A DNA stretch of 64,000 nt from Lentzea kentuckyensis (lineage in GTDB: Bacteria; Actinomycetota; Actinomycetes; Mycobacteriales; Pseudonocardiaceae). The position numbers and the translations under genes are program-made. Below the pieces are notes generated by a model. The model saw only the letters and a list, made by a program, of their open reading frames with translations, did no database searches and had not been told where the DNA came from. Where the stretch lies: positions 1 to 64,000 of the forward strand of contig NZ_MUYM01000003.1 of assembly GCF_002150765.1 (NCBI RefSeq), in the 5' to 3' direction. Shown here in pieces: positions 33,477 through 42,378 of the stretch (its first letter is position 1; every line of letters begins with the position of its first letter).

Positions 33477-33746
33477 CTATACGGTTGCGCGCTCGGTCAG
33501 CCGTTCCTGCAGCAGTGCGGTGAGCGCGTCGACGGTGGGGTAGTCCCACGCCAGGGTGGGCTCCAGCTCCAGGCCGTACTCGTCCTCGATCGCGCCGCAC
33601 AACGTCAGCGCGTACATCGAGTCGAGGCCGTACTCGACCAGCTTCACGTCCGGCTTGATCTCCTCCGCCGGGCGTTCCAGGTAGAAGGCGACCTTGTCCA
33701 GCAGCCAGCCGCGCAGTGCGGCCTCGTCCGGGTTCTGGGTGCTCAT
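33477..33746 (-). CDS. acyl carrier protein
   Basis: 89 aa. The phosphopantetheine attachment site is EYGLDSMYAL with Ser43, the DSM form common in carrier proteins that serve fatty acyl-AMP ligases. The C-terminal helix region PTVDALTALLQERL is intact. Most likely the fatty acid activated by the ligase at 37041-38762 is loaded here, desaturated by the two dehydrogenases and handed to the first NRPS condensation domain. It might instead carry the amino acid of the stand-alone A domain; I consider that less likely. ATG 33746, 11 bp after the dehydrogenase stop. Confidence 0.92.
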   Translation of the reverse strand: MSTQNPDEAALRGWLLDKVAFYLERPAEEIKPDVKLVEYGLDSMYALTLCGAIEDEYGLELEPTLAWDYPTVDALTALLQERLTERATV

Positions 33747-33757
33747 GGCAGGTCCTT

Positions 33758-35377
33758 TCAGCTGAGGTGACGGCCGGTGAGGTCGAAGGCCCGGCCGGAG
33801 TGCTGGCGCGCCAGCAGTTCGGCGAACAGGCCGTCCCCGCCTTCGGTTTCGTGGCCGAGGCGGGTGGCGATGCGGCCGAGGACGGCGGGTAGCCAGTCCA
33901 CGTCGCCGGACTGGTGCCGGTGCACGCCCAGACAGGCCGCCGCGGCCAGCAGCAGGGCGTAGCGGCGGGCCACGTCGAACGCGACCGGTTCGGCCAGCGG
34001 GGTCCGGTTGAGCGGGGACAGCGCCAGGCAGTCCGCGCGCAGCTCGTGCAGCTGTCCCAGCAGGAAATCGGCCAGGTCCTTGTCCACATCGGACAGAAGT
34101 GCGGGCAGGGTGGCCAGCAACGGGTCCTCGGGCCCGGCCAGGATCTCCAGGCCGGTGAAGTCCAGCTCCGGCAACGCTCCGCCCAACTGGAACAGCGCGT
34201 CCGGCGCGGGTGCGGAGTCCAGCCAGCGCCGGGCCAGCCGGGGCAGCTGCGGGATGATCGTCGCCTGGCAGACGGTCGCACCGGAGTGCGCCAGCGACGC
34301 CAGCGGCAGGTCACGCAGATGCTTCTGGAAGATCGCGTACGGGCCCTCGCGCAGGAACGACCGCGCGCCCAGCACCACGGACAGCCCGTCCAGCAGGTCC
34401 TGGGTGAGTTCGGGCACCAGGAACTTGGCCGCCGCGGTGTACACGCTGGTCTGCCGGGGCAGCAGGTGCAGCGCGCGGCAGGCCACCGTGCTCAGGCAGT
34501 CCGCGACGAGCAGGTCGGCATAGGCGTTGACCAGGGTTGCCTTGGCGTGCGGAAGATCGGCGACCCGTCGGCCGTAGAGCTTGCGCTCCAGGGCGAACCG
34601 GGTGACGGTGCGCAGCTGGGTGTCCAGGGCGCCGATGACCGCGTTGGTGAGCGTGGCCTTGGTGACCTGGAAGGCGCGCAGCACGGTTTCCAGCGCGCCG
34701 CCGGGGTTGCCGAGCACGGTGGACTCGGGCAGCGGGCAGTCGTGGAACTCCACCCCGCCGAGCCGGATCGCGCGCATCCCGCTGGTGCGGAAACGCGGCA
34801 GGAAGCGCACGTGCTCTCGGGGCAGCGCGGCCATGTCCACCAGCAGCAGGGAATGGCTGCGGCTGCCGGGTTCCGCGCTGGTGCGGGCGAGCACGGTGGC
34901 GGCGTGCGCGGCGGAGATGTTGTTGATGACCTCCTTGCGCCCGTTGAGCACCAGCCCGCGGCCGGTGCTTTCGGCGCGCAGGGCCGAGCGCACCAGGTCG
35001 TGCCCGGTGGCGAGTTCGGTGTAGGCGCCCGCGCTCTGTCCGCCGCGCAGCAGGACCTCGGCCAGCCACTTCTGCTGTTCCGCCGAACCGGAGGTCCACA
35101 CCGGCACCGAGGCGATCAGGTTGATCGCGCCGTGGCCCAGGCCCAGCGCGGCGTCCCGGCGGAACAGCGGCCGCAACGCCAGCGCGAGCTCGTCGGCCTG
35201 GGTCAGCCTGCCGCCGAGGGACTGCGGCACGAACTCCGCGCCGAAGCCGTTGGCCTCCAGCAGGGCGATGCCGGCGGGCAGCAGCTCGCCGCGTTCGTCG
35301 GCGTCGAGGAAGGCCGCGTAGCCCAGCGGGTTGTCCGGGTCGTCAGGGTTGCCGAGGAGGTGTTCCAGGTCGCTCAC
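33758..35377 (-). CDS. acyl-CoA dehydrogenase-like flavoenzyme, lipid tail desaturase 1
   Basis: 539 aa, longer than the usual 380-400 of the family, with an extra C-terminal helical region as in the dehydrogenase pairs of acyl-lipopeptide clusters. Family features: TELATGHDLVRSALRAES in the flavin-binding loop, NGRKEVINNISAA, and the C-terminal four-helix domain (ERKLYGRRVADLPHAKATL). Inferred role: alpha,beta-dehydrogenation of the acyl chain on the ACP. GTG start at 35377 overlaps the stop of the second dehydrogenase (GTGA), so the two are translationally coupled. Confidence 0.88.
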   Translation of the reverse strand: MSDLEHLLGNPDDPDNPLGYAAFLDADERGELLPAGIALLEANGFGAEFVPQSLGGRLTQADELALALRPLFRRDAALGLGHGAINLIASVPVWTSGSAEQQKWLAEVLLRGGQSAGAYTELATGHDLVRSALRAESTGRGLVLNGRKEVINNISAAHAATVLARTSAEPGSRSHSLLLVDMAALPREHVRFLPRFRTSGMRAIRLGGVEFHDCPLPESTVLGNPGGALETVLRAFQVTKATLTNAVIGALDTQLRTVTRFALERKLYGRRVADLPHAKATLVNAYADLLVADCLSTVACRALHLLPRQTSVYTAAAKFLVPELTQDLLDGLSVVLGARSFLREGPYAIFQKHLRDLPLASLAHSGATVCQATIIPQLPRLARRWLDSAPAPDALFQLGGALPELDFTGLEILAGPEDPLLATLPALLSDVDKDLADFLLGQLHELRADCLALSPLNRTPLAEPVAFDVARRYALLLAAAACLGVHRHQSGDVDWLPAVLGRIATRLGHETEGGDGLFAELLARQHSGRAFDLTGRHLS

Positions 35378-37044
35378 GCGGACTCCTCGGGCAGCAGGGA
35401 GAACGGCGTTCCGGCGGCGTGCTGCTCGAACACCAGTCGGGCCAGCCGCTCGTACACCTCGTCGGCCCCGGCGACCTCCGGCCGTCCGGGACGCAACCGG
35501 TGCAGCACCCGCAGCAACACGGCCTCCAGCCACAGCGCATCCGTCCACAGTGAACTGTTCGCCAGGAACAGCTGCACAGCAGCGGCCCCGGCGTAACAAG
35601 CGGCGTAGTGCTCGGCCAGGGTGAACGCGGCGGCGGGCACCTCCACCGCGGTGGGCCGGTGCGCGGCCATGCCGGCCACCACCCGTTCCAACTCGGTGAG
35701 CAGTTCGCGGGCCAGCTCAGCGGCCCGGCCGGTCAGTCGCTCGACCGCGGCGGGCAACGCCTGCACCGGACTGGCGCCGGTGCGGGACAACAGGGTCAGC
35801 CGGTCGCGGTCGAAGGTCGGCAGCTCGGCGGAGAGGTCCGCGGCGGTGGCGAGACCCTCGGTGTTCACCCTGCCGGTGCGGTGACCGCGGACCAGGTTCG
35901 GGAACTGGTTGATCAGCGAGTGCAGGTTGACCACGGTGTTGCCGTCGAAGATGCCGACGATCCGGTGGTCGCGCTGGATCTTCTGGAACCGGCCCTCGCC
36001 GAAGACGTGCCCGGTGAGCAGTGCGCGGGAGCCGAGCACCTTGGCCAGCTTGGTGAGCAGACCGTCCACTGTGGTCGGTGCGAGATACTTGACCACGGCG
36101 GAGGACACCGACAGCTCGGCGGTGAGGCTGTGCACGCCGCGTGCGGCGACCAGGGTCAGCGCCTCGGTGAGCAGCAGGTCGGCGTAGCTGGTGGCCAGCA
36201 GCCGGCGGGACTGCGGGAGATCGGCGACCAGTCGGTCGTAGTTGCGACGGGTGGTGGCGTATGAGACCGCGAGGCGCAGGCCCGCGTCGGCCGCGCCCAG
36301 GGAGAGCGAGGCGCACATCGTGCGGGTGAGCTGGAGGCTGCGCACGACGGTCTCCACCCCGTGCCCGGCCTGGCCGACCAGGGCGTCGGCGGGCACGTCT
36401 GCCCCGGTGAAGTCGATGCCGCTGATGTCCGCGCCGCGGATGCCGTGCAGCTTGGGCGCGGGCAGGGTGCGGAACGTGCCGGGCGCCAGCGTTCGTTTGT
36501 CCACCAGCAGAACGCTGTGGCTGCGCGGGCCGTCGGCGGGGTCGGTGCGGACCAGCAGGCAGAGCAACTGGCCGCGGGTGGCGTTGTTGATCAGCCACTT
36601 CTCCCCGGTGATCCGGTAGCCGGTCGCGGTGGGCTCGGCCTGGACCTCGCCGGCCAGCAGGTCGCTGCCGTGGTCGCGTTCGGTGAGGCCCCAGGACACC
36701 ACTCCGCCGTCCAGGATTCGTGCGGCCAGCGCCTGTGCCTGCGCCGGGCTGCCCGCCACCCACACCGACACCGCTCCGAGGAACGTCTTGCCGTGCGCGA
36801 TGGCGGTGGTGAGATCACGACGTGCCACCACCCGCATCAGGGCGAGCGAGTCCGGGTACGCACGCAGCGCACCACCGTGTTCCGCCGGCACGTAATGCGC
36901 GGGCAGGCCGAGGACGTCGAGCTCCCGGCAGATCTCGCCGGGGAACTCCTCGCGTTCGTCCAGGGCGGCGATCCGCTGGTGGGAGAACAGCCGGCCGGGA
37001 TCGTCCGGATCGCCGAGCGCCCGGTCCAGCTCTGCCGCCTTCAT
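35374..37044 (-). CDS. acyl-CoA dehydrogenase-like flavoenzyme, lipid tail desaturase 2
   Basis: 556 aa. Flavin-site elements GLTERDHGSDLLAGEVQAEP and GEKWLINNATRGQ, then the helical C-domain (YATTRRNYDRLVADLPQSRRLL). It has the same extended C-terminus as its neighbour at 33758-35377. Two dehydrogenases beside one ligase and one ACP suggest two double bonds, a 2,4-dienoyl-type tail, by analogy with ramoplanin- and enduracidin-type clusters. ATG 37044 overlaps the ligase stop (ATGA). The pair probably arose by duplication but has diverged well. Confidence 0.88.
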   Translation of the reverse strand: MKAAELDRALGDPDDPGRLFSHQRIAALDEREEFPGEICRELDVLGLPAHYVPAEHGGALRAYPDSLALMRVVARRDLTTAIAHGKTFLGAVSVWVAGSPAQAQALAARILDGGVVSWGLTERDHGSDLLAGEVQAEPTATGYRITGEKWLINNATRGQLLCLLVRTDPADGPRSHSVLLVDKRTLAPGTFRTLPAPKLHGIRGADISGIDFTGADVPADALVGQAGHGVETVVRSLQLTRTMCASLSLGAADAGLRLAVSYATTRRNYDRLVADLPQSRRLLATSYADLLLTEALTLVAARGVHSLTAELSVSSAVVKYLAPTTVDGLLTKLAKVLGSRALLTGHVFGEGRFQKIQRDHRIVGIFDGNTVVNLHSLINQFPNLVRGHRTGRVNTEGLATAADLSAELPTFDRDRLTLLSRTGASPVQALPAAVERLTGRAAELARELLTELERVVAGMAAHRPTAVEVPAAAFTLAEHYAACYAGAAAVQLFLANSSLWTDALWLEAVLLRVLHRLRPGRPEVAGADEVYERLARLVFEQHAAGTPFSLLPEESA

Positions 37045-38762
37045 ACCGTGGCTCCGGTGCGGTAACGGCGGACCAGTTCGGGGTCGAGCTCCTCGTACAA
37101 CGGGGTCAGCTCGTCCTTGACGAACAGCTCGCGCATCAACCCGCGACGCACCTTCCCGCTGGTGGTCCGGCGGACCTGGCCGGGGCGCAGGAACACGATG
37201 TTGGCCACCCGCAGACCGAGGTCGGTGGACAGCTCGCCGCGGATCCGCCCGGCCAGTTCCGGCAGGTCCAGGTCGCGGCCGCGCAGTTCGTGCATCACCA
37301 CGATGGTCTCCTGCGGCGCGGGCACGGAGCAGACGCTGCCCTGCAGGCCGCGGAAGCCCTCGTGCAGCCTGGCCACGGAACGTTCGATGTCGTGCGGGTA
37401 CAGGTTGCGGCCGCGGATGATCAGCACGTCCTTGATCCGGCCGGTCACGAACAGCTCGCCCTCGTGCAGCACACCCAGGTCGCCGGTGCGCAGGAACCCG
37501 TCCCGGCCGTCGGTGGTGGTGCCGCGGAACGCGTGTTCGGTGGCCTCGTCGTTGCCCCAGTACCCGGCGGCCACACTGGCCCCGCGCACCCAGATCTCGC
37601 CGATCCGGCCGTCTGGCAACACTTCCCGGGTGTCCGGGTCGACCACCAGTACGTCCAGCTCCAGCGGCCGGCCGCTGCTCACCAGCACCGGTCCCTCCGC
37701 CGCGGGGGTGAAGATCTTCTGCTCCAACGCCGCCGCGTCGACGTGATGCTCCACATAGGACTGGGCGAGGGTGGCGGTGACCAGCAGGGTGGCCTCGGCC
37801 ATGCCGTAACAGGGTTTGAACGCCTCGGCGCGGAACCCGGCGGGAGCGAAGCGTTCGGCGAAGCGGCTCAGCGTGGCCGCGTTCACCGGTTCCGAACCGT
37901 TGAGCGCGTGCCGCCAGCGGGACAGGTCGAGCCGGGCGAGCTGCTCCTCGGTGACGTTGCGGGTGCACAGGTCGTAGGCGAAGTTCGGCGCGGAGGTGCC
38001 GGTGACCTGGTACTCGGTCATCAGCTCCAGCCAGCGGTGCGGGCGCCGCAGGAAGTCTGTGGGGGACAACAACACCGTCGTGCAGCCCAGGTGCAGCGGC
38101 AACAACAACACGCCGATCAGGCCCATGTCGTGGTGCATCGGCAGCCAGCTGCACATCCGGTCGGAGATCACCAGACCGAACGAGCGCTGGATCAGGTGCA
38201 GGTTGTGCGCGAGTGCGCCGTGCGTGACGATCACGCCCTTGGGTTCGCTGGTGGAACCCGAGGTGTACTGCAGGAAGGCCACCGCGTCGTCGCTCGGCCG
38301 TGCCGGGGTCCAGTCGACGTCCCCGAGTTCCAGCTCGTCGGTGGCGGTCGCGGGCAGCTCGGCCAGACCGGACTCGGCCAGTTCGGCGCGCACCGCGTCC
38401 AGGTGGCGGGCGTCGGTGAGGGCGAGCACCACCCCGGCGTCGTGCGCGATGCCGAGCGAACGGCCGTCCTGCCGCTGGTTGGTCGGCGCGGGCGCGGGTA
38501 CGGCGGTGACTCCGGCGTGGAAACAGGCCAGGACGGCGACCGCGAAGTCCAAACCGGACGGATAGCGCAGCAGCACCCGGTCGCCGGGACCACAGCGTTC
38601 CAGCAGCCACACCGCGAGCGCACGCACGTCGCGGTCCAGTTCGGCGTAGGTGAGCGTGGTCGCGACCTGTTCGCGGCCCTGGTCCCGGACGAAGACCAGC
38701 GCCTCCTTGTCCGGCAGGTCCTGGGCGTTGCGCCACAGCCGGCTGACGATGTCGGTGAACAT
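37041..38762 (-). CDS. fatty acyl-AMP ligase (FAAL)
   Basis: 573 aa. ANL-superfamily adenylating enzyme: YTSGSTSEPKGV phosphate loop (about 171-182), SWLPMHHDMGLIG, GMAEATLLV and the C-terminal GRIKDVLIIRGRNLYPHDIE, the last two typical of FAALs rather than CoA ligases. It would activate a medium or long fatty acid as acyl-AMP and load it on the ACP at 33477, starting the lipopeptide. ATG 38762 with GGGAGGA upstream. It starts a coupled run FAAL, dehydrogenase 2, dehydrogenase 1, then ACP. Confidence 0.92.
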   Translation of the reverse strand: MFTDIVSRLWRNAQDLPDKEALVFVRDQGREQVATTLTYAELDRDVRALAVWLLERCGPGDRVLLRYPSGLDFAVAVLACFHAGVTAVPAPAPTNQRQDGRSLGIAHDAGVVLALTDARHLDAVRAELAESGLAELPATATDELELGDVDWTPARPSDDAVAFLQYTSGSTSEPKGVIVTHGALAHNLHLIQRSFGLVISDRMCSWLPMHHDMGLIGVLLLPLHLGCTTVLLSPTDFLRRPHRWLELMTEYQVTGTSAPNFAYDLCTRNVTEEQLARLDLSRWRHALNGSEPVNAATLSRFAERFAPAGFRAEAFKPCYGMAEATLLVTATLAQSYVEHHVDAAALEQKIFTPAAEGPVLVSSGRPLELDVLVVDPDTREVLPDGRIGEIWVRGASVAAGYWGNDEATEHAFRGTTTDGRDGFLRTGDLGVLHEGELFVTGRIKDVLIIRGRNLYPHDIERSVARLHEGFRGLQGSVCSVPAPQETIVVMHELRGRDLDLPELAGRIRGELSTDLGLRVANIVFLRPGQVRRTTSGKVRRGLMRELFVKDELTPLYEELDPELVRRYRTGATV

Positions 38763-38782
38763 CTGGTTCCTCCCCACCGGCT

Positions 38783-40084
38783 TCACCACAGCCGGGCCTT
38801 GGCGACCGGGCCGTCCGGGGCGGCGACCGCGGCGGTGAGCGCGGACAGGTAGTGCCCGGCCAACCGGTTGATGGTCTCGTGGTCGAAGAGCTCGGCGTCG
38901 TAACGGAAATCGGCCACGAAGCTGTCGCGGTGCTGCATCACGTCCACGGTCAGGTCCAGCTGACCTTCCTGCTGCGGCAGGGGATACGGCCGCAGTTCCA
39001 GGCCGCCGAACTCGGTGCTGTCCTCGGCGCGGGTGCTGTCGAGCAACGGTCGCAGAGCCGGGTCCAGATGGGCGGTGGCCAGCAGGTTGAAGGTGATCCG
39101 GCACAACGCGCCACCGGCACCGACCCGTGCGGCCAGCAGCGAGAACGGGTAGCCGGCCGCACCCACCCCTGCCCGCACCTGCCCGGCCACGGCCAGCGCG
39201 GCCTCGCGGAAGGTGGTCTCGGCGGTGAAGCGGGCGCGGAAGAGCAGGGTGTTGACGAAGTTGCCGACCACGTCCCGGTCCCGGTTGCCGGAGCGGGTGG
39301 TGGTCGGGCAGCCGAGCAGGAAGTCGCGCCGGCGGGTGGTCCGGAAGAGCAGGCCCTGGAAGGAACCGAGCAGGACCGCGAACGGCGTGACGCCTGATTC
39401 CCTGGCCAGTTCCCGGATTCTGGTGGTGACCTCGGGCGGCACCACGACCCGGCAGGTGCTGCCGGTGAAGGCGGGGCGCTCGGCGCGAGGCCGATCGGTG
39501 AGCAGTTCGGCGGCGGCGGAACCGCGGCAGACGTCCTGCCAGTGCGCGGCGAGCTCGGCGCCGCGCGGTCCGTCGATCAGGTCGCGTTCCCGCTGGACGT
39601 GCCCGGCGTAGTCGCCGCGCGGGGCAGGCAGCGGCGTGCCGGTGAGCAGGTGCAGCAGATCGCGCAGCAGCAGGTAGGCCGAGGTGGCGTCGGTGACGAT
39701 GTGGTGGGCCACGATCAACAGCACCGCGTCGCCGGGCGAGCGGCGGAGCAGGACGACCCGGAACGCGCCCTGGTCCAGCCGCAGCGGTTCGGTGAGCGCG
39801 TTGCGGACCTCGGTGGCGAGCTTGTCCTCGTCCGCACCGGGCAGGTCCCGGATCACCAGTGCGACCCGGGATTCCTCGCCCAGCACGCGGATTCCGTCAC
39901 GGAACGTGGAACGCAGCAGTTCGTGCCGCGCGGCCAGCCCGATCACGGCGTCAGCCAGCGTCTGTTCGTCCACTGTGGAGAGAACGCGGACGGCGACGCC
40001 GGTGTTGTGCGCGGCGCTGTCCGGGGCCAGGCGGTGCAGGAACCACAGCGCCTCCTGGGCGTGCGCCAGGGGCAGCTCACGCAC
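38783..40084 (-). CDS. stand-alone NRPS condensation-domain protein
   Basis: 433 aa, one condensation domain and nothing else. The active-site motif HHxxxD is present as HHIVTDA (127-133), with the usual Gly replaced by Ala; VGNFVNTLLFRA and the C-terminal QLDLTVDVMQ are also typical. It belongs to a different subfamily from the condensation domains of the large NRPS. Possible jobs: linking the residue of the stand-alone A domain, or releasing the chain, since the NRPS has no thioesterase domain. GTG 40084 overlaps the thioesterase stop by 8 bp. Confidence 0.88.
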   Translation of the reverse strand: MRELPLAHAQEALWFLHRLAPDSAAHNTGVAVRVLSTVDEQTLADAVIGLAARHELLRSTFRDGIRVLGEESRVALVIRDLPGADEDKLATEVRNALTEPLRLDQGAFRVVLLRRSPGDAVLLIVAHHIVTDATSAYLLLRDLLHLLTGTPLPAPRGDYAGHVQRERDLIDGPRGAELAAHWQDVCRGSAAAELLTDRPRAERPAFTGSTCRVVVPPEVTTRIRELARESGVTPFAVLLGSFQGLLFRTTRRRDFLLGCPTTTRSGNRDRDVVGNFVNTLLFRARFTAETTFREAALAVAGQVRAGVGAAGYPFSLLAARVGAGGALCRITFNLLATAHLDPALRPLLDSTRAEDSTEFGGLELRPYPLPQQEGQLDLTVDVMQHRDSFVADFRYDAELFDHETINRLAGHYLSALTAAVAAPDGPVAKARLW

Positions 40085-40853
40085 GGCCCACCGCCGCGCG
40101 GCGGGTGATCTGGTGCAGCCGCACGTCCTCGCGGAGGTGACCGGTCAGGTAGCGGACCAGCTCGGCCTCGTGGTCCTCCAGGTAGAAGTGGTCACCGGGG
40201 AAGTTGCGCAGCTCGAACCGGCTGGTGGTCAGCTCGGCCCAGGCCCGCACGGACTCCGGAGCGCAGTCGGCGTCCTCGTCGCCCACGCAGGCCACGATCG
40301 GGCTGCGCACCTTGGCGGGGTTCTCCGGGTGATAGGTCTCGATCAACCGGAAGTCCGCGCGCAGCACGGGAAGCACCAGCTCGCGCAGGTCGGGGTTGGC
40401 CAGGGCGGCGTTGGCCGACGAGCCCAGTGCGGTGGTCTCGGCCAGCAGCGTGGCGTCGTCGGCCAGGTAGGTGGAGGTGCGGCGGGTCCGGTGCGGAGCC
40501 GACCGGCCGGAGACGAACAGGCGCAGCGGGGCGATCCCGTGCCGTTCGGCCAGGCGCAGCGCGACCTCGTAGGCCACCGCGGAACCCATGCTGTGGCCGA
40601 AGAAGGCCAGCGGCAGGTCCAGGAACGGCGTCAGCGCGTCGGCGGCCGCGTCCGCCAGTTCGGTCATGGTCTCGGCAAAGGGTTCACCGAAACGGCTGTG
40701 CCGCCCCGGATAGCAGGCGGTGAGCAGCTCGAAGCCGGCGGGCAGGTGGCCGGGCCAGCCGCGGAACAGCGCCGGGGTGCCGCCCGCGTGCGGGAAGCAC
40801 ACCAGGCGCAGTTCGGTGCCCTCACCGCGGCCGTGCCGTTGGTACCACGTCAT
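40077..40853 (-). CDS. type II (editing) thioesterase
   Basis: 258 aa alpha/beta hydrolase of the GrsT/TEII kind. Nucleophile elbow GHSMG with Ser88, acidic residue in CVGDEDADC (about 200) and the histidine in FPGDHFYL (about 225-230); PHAGGTPALFRGW is the family's oxyanion-hole segment. Such enzymes remove wrong acyl groups from carrier proteins. Product release by it is possible but less usual. ATG 40853 with AGGAGGAGCG upstream. A 68-bp gap with two inverted repeats precedes it. Confidence 0.93.
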   Translation of the reverse strand: MTWYQRHGRGEGTELRLVCFPHAGGTPALFRGWPGHLPAGFELLTACYPGRHSRFGEPFAETMTELADAAADALTPFLDLPLAFFGHSMGSAVAYEVALRLAERHGIAPLRLFVSGRSAPHRTRRTSTYLADDATLLAETTALGSSANAALANPDLRELVLPVLRADFRLIETYHPENPAKVRSPIVACVGDEDADCAPESVRAWAELTTSRFELRNFPGDHFYLEDHEAELVRYLTGHLREDVRLHQITRRAAVGRA

Positions 40854-40875
40854 CCTTCGCTCCTCCTGACTCCGC

Positions 40876-40920
40876 GAGCATGCTCACGAAGCGATCTATA
40901 TTCCGGCCATATGGGGCCGG
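40876..40920 (-). promoter_or_regulatory. inverted repeats and AT-rich patch between gt39 and thioesterase genes
   Basis: GAGCATGCTC (40876-40885) is a perfect palindrome. CCGGCC-ATATGG-GGCCGG (40903-40920) is a hairpin directly after the glycosyltransferase stop, with AATATAGAT on the minus strand between the two. It may be an attenuator plus an internal promoter for the thioesterase-to-tail genes. Speculative. Confidence 0.35.
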
Positions 40921-42378
40921 TCAGAACCCGATCTGCTCCAGGTGCCGCAGCCGTGGCCACAGCTGCGACCAGGGCCGGACCGGGTCGCTGAGCAGCGACA
41001 ACGGCTGGGTGGCGTGCTTGGGGTGTTTGATCAGCCCGAGCGGGTCGGTGTAGACGCCGACCTGGCGCACCTGCCGGAACTCCGCGCTGAGGAAATCGGG
41101 CACCTCGCCCACGTACAGCACCCGCCGAGTGCCTTCCGGTGGCGCGCCGAAGTACCAGGAACCGCGGAAGTAGCAGTACACCGGCGGGAGGTTCTGGCCG
41201 AACTGCTCCAGCGCCCCGGCGTACCCGGACGACCCGGCCATCAGCACCAGATCATCCTTTTCGGACGGTGAGAGCCGCGCGTACGCGTCGGTGACGGCGG
41301 GTACGACCGCCGGGAAGTCGTCGCTGACGTTGTTCATCACGTAGGTGTCGGGTGCCGGTCCGGTCGGCGGGAACGGAAGCAGACCGCGGATGATCAGCAG
41401 TGCGGACACCGCGAACGCCGGTGCCGTGGTGGTCCAGCGCCATCGCGGGCTGACGGCGGCGGCCGCCCAGCAGACCGGGAAGATCCCGGCCACGTAGTAG
41501 GGCTGCTGGCCGAGCGCGAGCAGTCCGGTGATCAGCACCACGGCGGTCCAGCCGAGATAGCGGTGCGGCCCCTGGAACAGCCGGATCACGCCGAGCACGA
41601 ACAGGATTCCGCCGACCAGTCCCGCGTAGACGACCACGAACGCCAGGAACCCGACCCTGCCGCCACGACCACCGGCCTCCTCGGCCAGCACAGCGCCCAT
41701 CTCCAGCTGTGGCCAGCCGTGGTGGGCTTGCCACCACAGTCCGGGCAGCACGGACAGCAGCGCGATCCCCGCGCCCGCCCACAACATCGGGCGGCGCACC
41801 AACTCCCGTGGCCCGGAGATCAGCACGCCGATCAACACCGCCAGCCACAGGAACACGATCAGGAACTTGGCTTGCAGCGCCACCGCCGTGACGACACCGA
41901 TGGCCAGCAACAGACGGTCGTCGCGAGTGCGGTTCCAGCGCACCAGCAACCAGAGCGCGACCGTCCACAGTGCCCAGTCGAGCGACGTCGTGTCGAGGTG
42001 GTGGCCGTCGGCGACGATCAGCGGAGAGATCGCGTAGCAGGCAGCGGCGACCAGCTGTGCCCTCGTGCCGCCGCCGAGCTCACGGGCGATCAGCGCGGTG
42101 ACCAGCACTCCCGCGGTGACCGCGATGGTGGACGGCAGGCGCAGCACGATCAGCGAGTGCGGGGCGATGCTGTCGGCGAGGTGCGCCAGCAGCGGGACGA
42201 GCGGTGGTTGGTCGGCATAGCCCCAGTCCAGGTGCCGGCCCGCGCTGAGGAAGTACAGCTCGTCGTCGGTGTAGCCGAAACCCGCGCTGGTGACGAGGAA
42301 CAGCAGGAAGACCGCGCCGCCCAGGACGGCGAGCGGACGGCGAGCGAGTGGTGTTCTGACGAGAACTGGTGCGGTCAT
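40921..42378 (-). CDS. GT39-type membrane glycosyltransferase (ArnT/PMT-like)
   Basis: 485 aa with ten or more membrane helices. N-terminal extracytoplasmic loop carries the acidic catalytic motif GYTDDELYFLSAGRHLDWGY, followed by DQPPLVPLLAHL and, further on, DTTSLDWALW, typical of the GT39/GT83 polyprenyl-phosphate-sugar transferases. It would move a sugar, often mannose or arabinose, from a lipid carrier to an acceptor on the outer face. In this cluster the likely acceptor is the lipopeptide, as proposed for the analogous mannosyltransferase of ramoplanin. ATG 42378 overlaps the MFS gene stop (ATGA). Confidence 0.88.
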   Translation of the reverse strand: MTAPVLVRTPLARRPLAVLGGAVFLLFLVTSAGFGYTDDELYFLSAGRHLDWGYADQPPLVPLLAHLADSIAPHSLIVLRLPSTIAVTAGVLVTALIARELGGGTRAQLVAAACYAISPLIVADGHHLDTTSLDWALWTVALWLLVRWNRTRDDRLLLAIGVVTAVALQAKFLIVFLWLAVLIGVLISGPRELVRRPMLWAGAGIALLSVLPGLWWQAHHGWPQLEMGAVLAEEAGGRGGRVGFLAFVVVYAGLVGGILFVLGVIRLFQGPHRYLGWTAVVLITGLLALGQQPYYVAGIFPVCWAAAAVSPRWRWTTTAPAFAVSALLIIRGLLPFPPTGPAPDTYVMNNVSDDFPAVVPAVTDAYARLSPSEKDDLVLMAGSSGYAGALEQFGQNLPPVYCYFRGSWYFGAPPEGTRRVLYVGEVPDFLSAEFRQVRQVGVYTDPLGLIKHPKHATQPLSLLSDPVRPWSQLWPRLRHLEQIGF

